NCBI RefSeq assembly: GCF_003947415.1 | Contig: NZ_QHKL01000006.1 | Span: 372,001-436,000 of the forward strand | Direction of reading: 5' to 3' | DNA: 64,000 nucleotides | DNA from: Amycolatopsis sp. WAC 01376 | GTDB taxonomy: Bacteria > Actinomycetota > Actinomycetes > Mycobacteriales > Pseudonocardiaceae | Shown: positions 60,896-64,000 of the stretch, piece by piece | Layout: each line of letters starts with the position of its first letter | Position numbering within the stretch: the stretch's first letter is position 1 | The notes under the pieces: generated by a model | Database searches by the model: none | The model's input: the letters and a program-made list of their open reading frames with translations, nothing else | What the model was told of the DNA's origin: nothing | Translations under genes and position numbers: made by a program

Positions 60896-62352
60896 CCTGG
60901 GTGTCGGCGACCGGGGTGATCCTGCGTGACCTCGTGCCCGCCGGGTTACGCCGCGGATGGGTCCGATGTGGACACTGCCCGGATCGCGAGCTGTACTCGT
61001 TGTTCCGTGACCGGGTCCGCGAGCATCCGCTTCGCACGGCGGTGATCGACGACGAGGGCGCGCTCGACTACACGACGCTGGACGCCGCGGTGCGGAAACT
61101 GGCGGCCCGGCTTTCGGTCGCCGGATGCGGTTCGACGGATATCGTCGCGGTGCGGGAACCCGACGGACGTGACGCGGTGATCGCCGAACTGGCCGTCTTC
61201 GCCCTCGGCGCCGTGGTCTTGCCACTGCCGTCCGGCTCGGACAGCCTCCTCGACCGCGCGGGTGTCCGGTTCGTCATCGGGAACGGACGAGTGGAGGGAT
61301 CGTCGGATCCGCGCCGCGCCGCACACCTCCGTCCGCACCCGGACGCTCCGGCCAGGATCCTGGTGTCGTCCGGCTCGGAGGCCGAGCCGAAGATGGTCGC
61401 CTACTCGCACAACGCTTTCGCCGGCGGCCGGGCCAACTATCTCCGTGCCGTCCATGGCGGCACCACGGCGCCTCGCGACCTGGTCCTCGTCTCGCTGACC
61501 TCGGGATTCGGCTCGTTCGGAGTGCCGGTGACGCTGTGTCTCGCCGGCGGCACGCTGATCTTGACACGCCGGTTCGGGGCGGGCGCGGCACTCCGGCTGA
61601 TCACCGAGCACCGTCCGACGCAGGTGTTCGCCGTACCCGCGATGTGGCGGCGCATGGTCGAGCACCCCGCGACGGTGGACACCTCCGGACTCGTGTCCAT
61701 CGTGTCGAGTGGCGACACGCTGCCGCCTTCGACACGCGACGAGTGCCGTCGGCGGTTCGGCGTCCGGATGATCGACATCTACGGCTCGTCCGACGGCGTC
61801 AACTGTCATACGACGGAGCCGGAGAACGGTGTCGGCGTCCCGGATCCCGCCGTCTGCGAGATCCGCCTCGTCGACGGCGAAATCTGCGCACGAGGTCCCA
61901 TGACACCGTTGTGCTACGTCGCCGCGCCGGAACTGGACGCCGCGAACCGGCTCGACGGGGGTTGGGTGCGGACGGGCGACAACGGCCGGTTCGACGACCA
62001 GGGCAGGCTCCACGTCACCGGCAGGCGCAAACGCGTGGTGATCCGCGGCGGGTACACGATCAGCCCGGCCGAGGTCGAGTTCGCGATCGGGGACCATCCC
62101 GCGATCAGCGAGGTCGCCTGCGTCCCGGTCCCGGACACCGGCCTGGGGGAACGGCTCTGCGCCTGCGTGACCGTCCGTGACGGACACTCGCCGACGTTGA
62201 CCGAGCTCACGGCGTTCCTCACCGCCGGAGGCCTCGCCGTCCGAAAACTGCCGGAACTCCTGCTCACCCTTCCCGAACTCCCGCTCGGCCGGACCGGCAA
62301 GGTCTGCCATCGCACGCTCGCCGGTCTCGCGGCCCGCCGCTGCCCGTCATGA
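60892..62352 (+). CDS. ANL-superfamily adenylate-forming ligase with atypical P-loop
   Basis: A 486-residue enzyme, last gene of the operon (ATGA overlap). The N-terminus has RCGHCPDRELYSLFRDR. The phosphate loop is VSSGSEAEPKMVAYS, lacking the usual SGTTG Thr-Thr-Gly run but keeping Ser, Gly, Glu and Lys. IDIYGSSDGVNCHTTE (A5), WVRTGDNGRFDD (A7) and PLGRTGKVCHR (catalytic Lys) are present. It is a separate branch from the ligase at 57241, so it may activate a different acid or transfer it to an amine. Confidence 0.83.
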   Translation: MTWVSATGVILRDLVPAGLRRGWVRCGHCPDRELYSLFRDRVREHPLRTAVIDDEGALDYTTLDAAVRKLAARLSVAGCGSTDIVAVREPDGRDAVIAELAVFALGAVVLPLPSGSDSLLDRAGVRFVIGNGRVEGSSDPRRAAHLRPHPDAPARILVSSGSEAEPKMVAYSHNAFAGGRANYLRAVHGGTTAPRDLVLVSLTSGFGSFGVPVTLCLAGGTLILTRRFGAGAALRLITEHRPTQVFAVPAMWRRMVEHPATVDTSGLVSIVSSGDTLPPSTRDECRRRFGVRMIDIYGSSDGVNCHTTEPENGVGVPDPAVCEIRLVDGEICARGPMTPLCYVAAPELDAANRLDGGWVRTGDNGRFDDQGRLHVTGRRKRVVIRGGYTISPAEVEFAIGDHPAISEVACVPVPDTGLGERLCACVTVRDGHSPTLTELTAFLTAGGLAVRKLPELLLTLPELPLGRTGKVCHRTLAGLAARRCPS

Positions 62353-62415
62353 TTCGCCTGCCCGCTCCCGGGTACTCGAAAGATCGGCAACGGAACCGAC
62401 GAGACAGGAGATGCC

Positions 62416-63519
62416 GTGCACAGCTCAACGCTCCGGGAAGTGACCGCACGTGAAGGCCCCTTCGCGTCGGTCTACTTCGACAACTCGCACAACACCGAAG
62501 ACGCCGCCGCCCAGCTGGACCTGCGCTGGCGCTCGATCCGCAAGCAACTCGCCGACGAGGGCGCGCAAGAGCGGACCCTCAGCGCACTCGACGCCGCGGT
62601 GGCCGCCGCACCGCCGTCGGAGGGCAGGGCCGGACGTGCCCTGGTCGCGGGCGGTGACGAGGTCGTACTCGACGAGGAGCTCGTGGAGCCGCCGCCCCGG
62701 GAGATCGTCCGCGTCGCGCAGCAGCCGTACCTGCTCCCGCTCCTGCGGCTCACCCCGGTCGTCGTACCGCATGTGGTGGTGGTCGTGGACAAGACCGGGG
62801 CCGATCTGTTCGCGGCGGGCGAGGACGGCGCCGAACGGCGGACCGTCCAGGGTGAGGAGCATCCGGTGCACAAGGTGCGCGGGGGCGGCTCTGCCTACTG
62901 GAACATCCAGCACCGGGTGGAGGCCGTCGCCGAACGCAACGCCGCGGACGTGGCGCGCGAAGCTGTCGAACTCGCGGACTCCATCGGTGCCGAGATGCTG
63001 ATTCTCGCGGGTGAGGTGCAGGCGCGGACGCTGGTGCGTGAAGAACTCGCCCCGCGGGGCAAGGAAAAGGTCGTCGAGCTCGAAGAAGGCGGCCGAGCGG
63101 ACGGCAGTGCCCCGGAAGCGCTCGAAGCCGAGGTCCGCCGCGTCCTCGTCGAGCACGCGGAACGCCGTCGCCAGGACGTGATCGAACGCTTCCGCGTCGA
63201 ACAGGGCCGTGAGGGCGGACTGGCGACGGACGGACTCGCGCGAACGGCCGCGGCCCTGCGTTCGAGCGCCGTCGAGACCCTGCTGATCGACGCCGACTCG
63301 CTGGCGGATCGCCTGGTCTGGGTCACGGACGACCCGACACAGATCGCGACCACCAGGGAAGAGCTCGAACTTTCAGGGACCGGCGCGGAAGCCCTGACGG
63401 AATGCCGCGCGGACGAAGCGCTGCCCGCGGCCGTGCTGTCCGAAGGCGCGGACATCGTCCCCGTCAGCGGCGAGGGTCTGGCGGAGGGCGTCGGGGCGAT
63501 CCTCCGGTTCTCGATCTGA
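62416..63519 (+). CDS. BaeRF-type (Rv2629/eRF1-like, Vms1-related) protein
   Basis: A 367-residue protein from GTG 62416. VVVVVDKTGADLFAAGEDGA (~115-134), the GGGSAYWNIQHRVEAV block (~155-170) and EMLILAGEVQARTLVREELA (~193-212) match the bacterial eRF1-like/Vms1-like family that includes DosR-regulated Rv2629. In eRF1-like proteins the GGQ-type loop hydrolyses peptidyl-tRNA; here the equivalent GGGSAYWN loop has no clear Gln, so activity is uncertain. It is separated by 63 bases from the biosynthetic operon, has its own start and probably belongs to the stress genes, not to the pathway. Confidence 0.75.
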   Translation: MHSSTLREVTAREGPFASVYFDNSHNTEDAAAQLDLRWRSIRKQLADEGAQERTLSALDAAVAAAPPSEGRAGRALVAGGDEVVLDEELVEPPPREIVRVAQQPYLLPLLRLTPVVVPHVVVVVDKTGADLFAAGEDGAERRTVQGEEHPVHKVRGGGSAYWNIQHRVEAVAERNAADVAREAVELADSIGAEMLILAGEVQARTLVREELAPRGKEKVVELEEGGRADGSAPEALEAEVRRVLVEHAERRRQDVIERFRVEQGREGGLATDGLARTAAALRSSAVETLLIDADSLADRLVWVTDDPTQIATTREELELSGTGAEALTECRADEALPAAVLSEGADIVPVSGEGLAEGVGAILRFSI

Positions 63520-63550
63520 TCCCACGCCTTGGCTGGCAGGCGATGGTGGT

Positions 63551-63597
63551 GAGCGGGGAAAATTCCGGACACTGAACGTCCGGAATCTTCCCCGCTC
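63551..63597. terminator. Long hairpin after the BaeRF-like gene
   Basis: GAGCGGGGAAAATTCCGGAC (63551-63570) pairs with 63578-63597 (one mismatch) around a 7-base loop, ACTGAAC. It lies 31 bases past the stop and could end the transcript. Confidence 0.6.
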
Positions 63598-63702
63598 AAC
63601 GTCCCAAATCCTCCACGCTCGACCGTGCCGCGGCGAGGTCCCAGTGAGTAAGCAAACGCCGATTCGCTCTAGTGAGGGATGAGGCAGAGGTGGCGTCAGT
63701 TC

Positions 63703-63751
63703 GGGGTGTGTGGAAACAGAGACGTTGAATGTCCCTATTTCCACACACCCC
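63703..63751. repeat. Long intergenic hairpin 2
   Basis: A 21-base arm beginning GGGGTGTGTGGAAA (63703-63723) pairs with 63731-63751 (two mismatches) around the 7-base loop GTTGAAT. Same design as hairpins 1 and 3 but different arm sequence. Confidence 0.65.
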
Positions 63752-63787
63752 TTCCGGAACAGGTGTTCACAGGACCTGTCACGCTGG

Positions 63788-63832
63788 ACTGTGTGGATTT
63801 TGGGACATCTGACGTCCCGAAATCCACACAGT
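63788..63832. repeat. Long intergenic hairpin 3
   Basis: ACTGTGTGGATTTTGGGAC (63788-63806) pairs with 63814-63832 (one mismatch) around the 7-base loop ATCTGAC. A shorter GAAGGCTCCC/GGGAGCCTTC pair follows at 63865-63874 and 63898-63907. No gene is visible from 63520 to the window end. Confidence 0.65.
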
Positions 63833-64000
63833 GAGGGGCGCGGTTCGACAGCGTGACCAGGGCCGAAGGCTCCCATCGCCGCATCAGACACGGTGAAGGG
63901 AGCCTTCACCCACCACCGACCGCGCCCGCTAACATGCCACCTAGCTGCCAGAAAGTGTCCCTTGTGGACGCTCAGTGGGATGCCGCCACGGCGTCGCGGG

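Noticed and set aside
63551..63907. CRISPR array
   Set aside because: The repeated units are hairpins with different arm sequences, not identical repeats with unique spacers, and no cas genes are present.

Overview
The window is high-GC actinobacterial DNA. Divergent and tightly overlapping operons (ATGA/GTGA junctions), abundant GTG starts, actinomycete-type families (DevS/DevR, Acg nitroreductases, WS/DGAT acyltransferase, DUF2637, an ANTAR regulator) and overall gene style suggest a Pseudonocardiaceae genome, most likely Amycolatopsis or a close relative. The genus is inferred from gene style; no marker gene here proves it.

Layout. (1) 1-2762: two minus-strand genes joined by an ATGA overlap: an LCAT-like alpha/beta hydrolase and a large STAND-type NTPase with a transglutaminase-like N-terminus that runs off the left edge, possibly a conflict/defence module. 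(2) 2763-6500: a decayed acyl-CoA synthetase (NDP-forming) and a lower-GC patch with two unrecognised membrane proteins. (3) 6.5-32.4 kb: a dense region resembling the mycobacterial DosR (DevR) dormancy regulon: DoxX-like protein, CBS-BON protein, universal stress proteins (four), three Acg-type nitroreductases, heme-GAF kinase DevS and response regulator DevR (convergent), lycopene-cyclase-like flavoprotein, SulP permease, beta-CASP RNase, two P-type cation ATPases, WS/DGAT, flavodoxin, DUF4389, DUF6069, cupin, plus pseudogene remnants (PNPOx-like, arcB/arcC). DevR-box-like sites of the form GGGACC-NN-GGTCCC occur upstream of several of these. (4) 32.4-40.6 kb: an accessory, partly decayed stretch: VOC fragment, IS630 transposase remnant, small secreted proteins, SRPBCC protein, a DUF3644 protein with a HEPN-like RxxxxH motif, a broken tyrosine integrase, a DUF2637 protein, ending at a tRNA gene with anticodon CAA. 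(5) 40.8-46.5 kb: PdtaR-like ANTAR regulator, membrane protein, SDR/TetR pair with a clear operator palindrome, secreted protein, nucleotide-sugar 6-dehydrogenase, EF-hand protein. (6) 46.6-62.4 kb: a divergent biosynthetic cluster of 15 genes: a minus-strand operon (Gfo/Idh dehydrogenase, TIM-barrel isomerase, M20 hydrolase, Ldh2 dehydrogenase, second Gfo/Idh, DUF6917) and a plus-strand operon (two DegT aminotransferases, methyltransferase, UbiA prenyltransferase, FAD oxidoreductase, adenylate-forming ligase, second methyltransferase, permuted-looking CaiB CoA-transferase, second ligase), almost every junction overlapping. (7) 62.4-64 kb: a BaeRF/Rv2629-like protein and a run of long intergenic hairpins.

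How it works together. Region 3 reads as a hypoxia/redox-stress module: DevS senses gas through heme, DevR would act on the GGGACC/GGTCCC sites, and the targets handle ions, redox, RNA turnover and lipid storage. Region 6 looks like a small-molecule pathway in which a cyclitol or sugar is oxidised and aminated, methylated, prenylated at the membrane, oxidised and CoA/AMP-activated. No PKS or NRPS is in the window, and I do not recognise the product; it is the best candidate here for an undescribed system.
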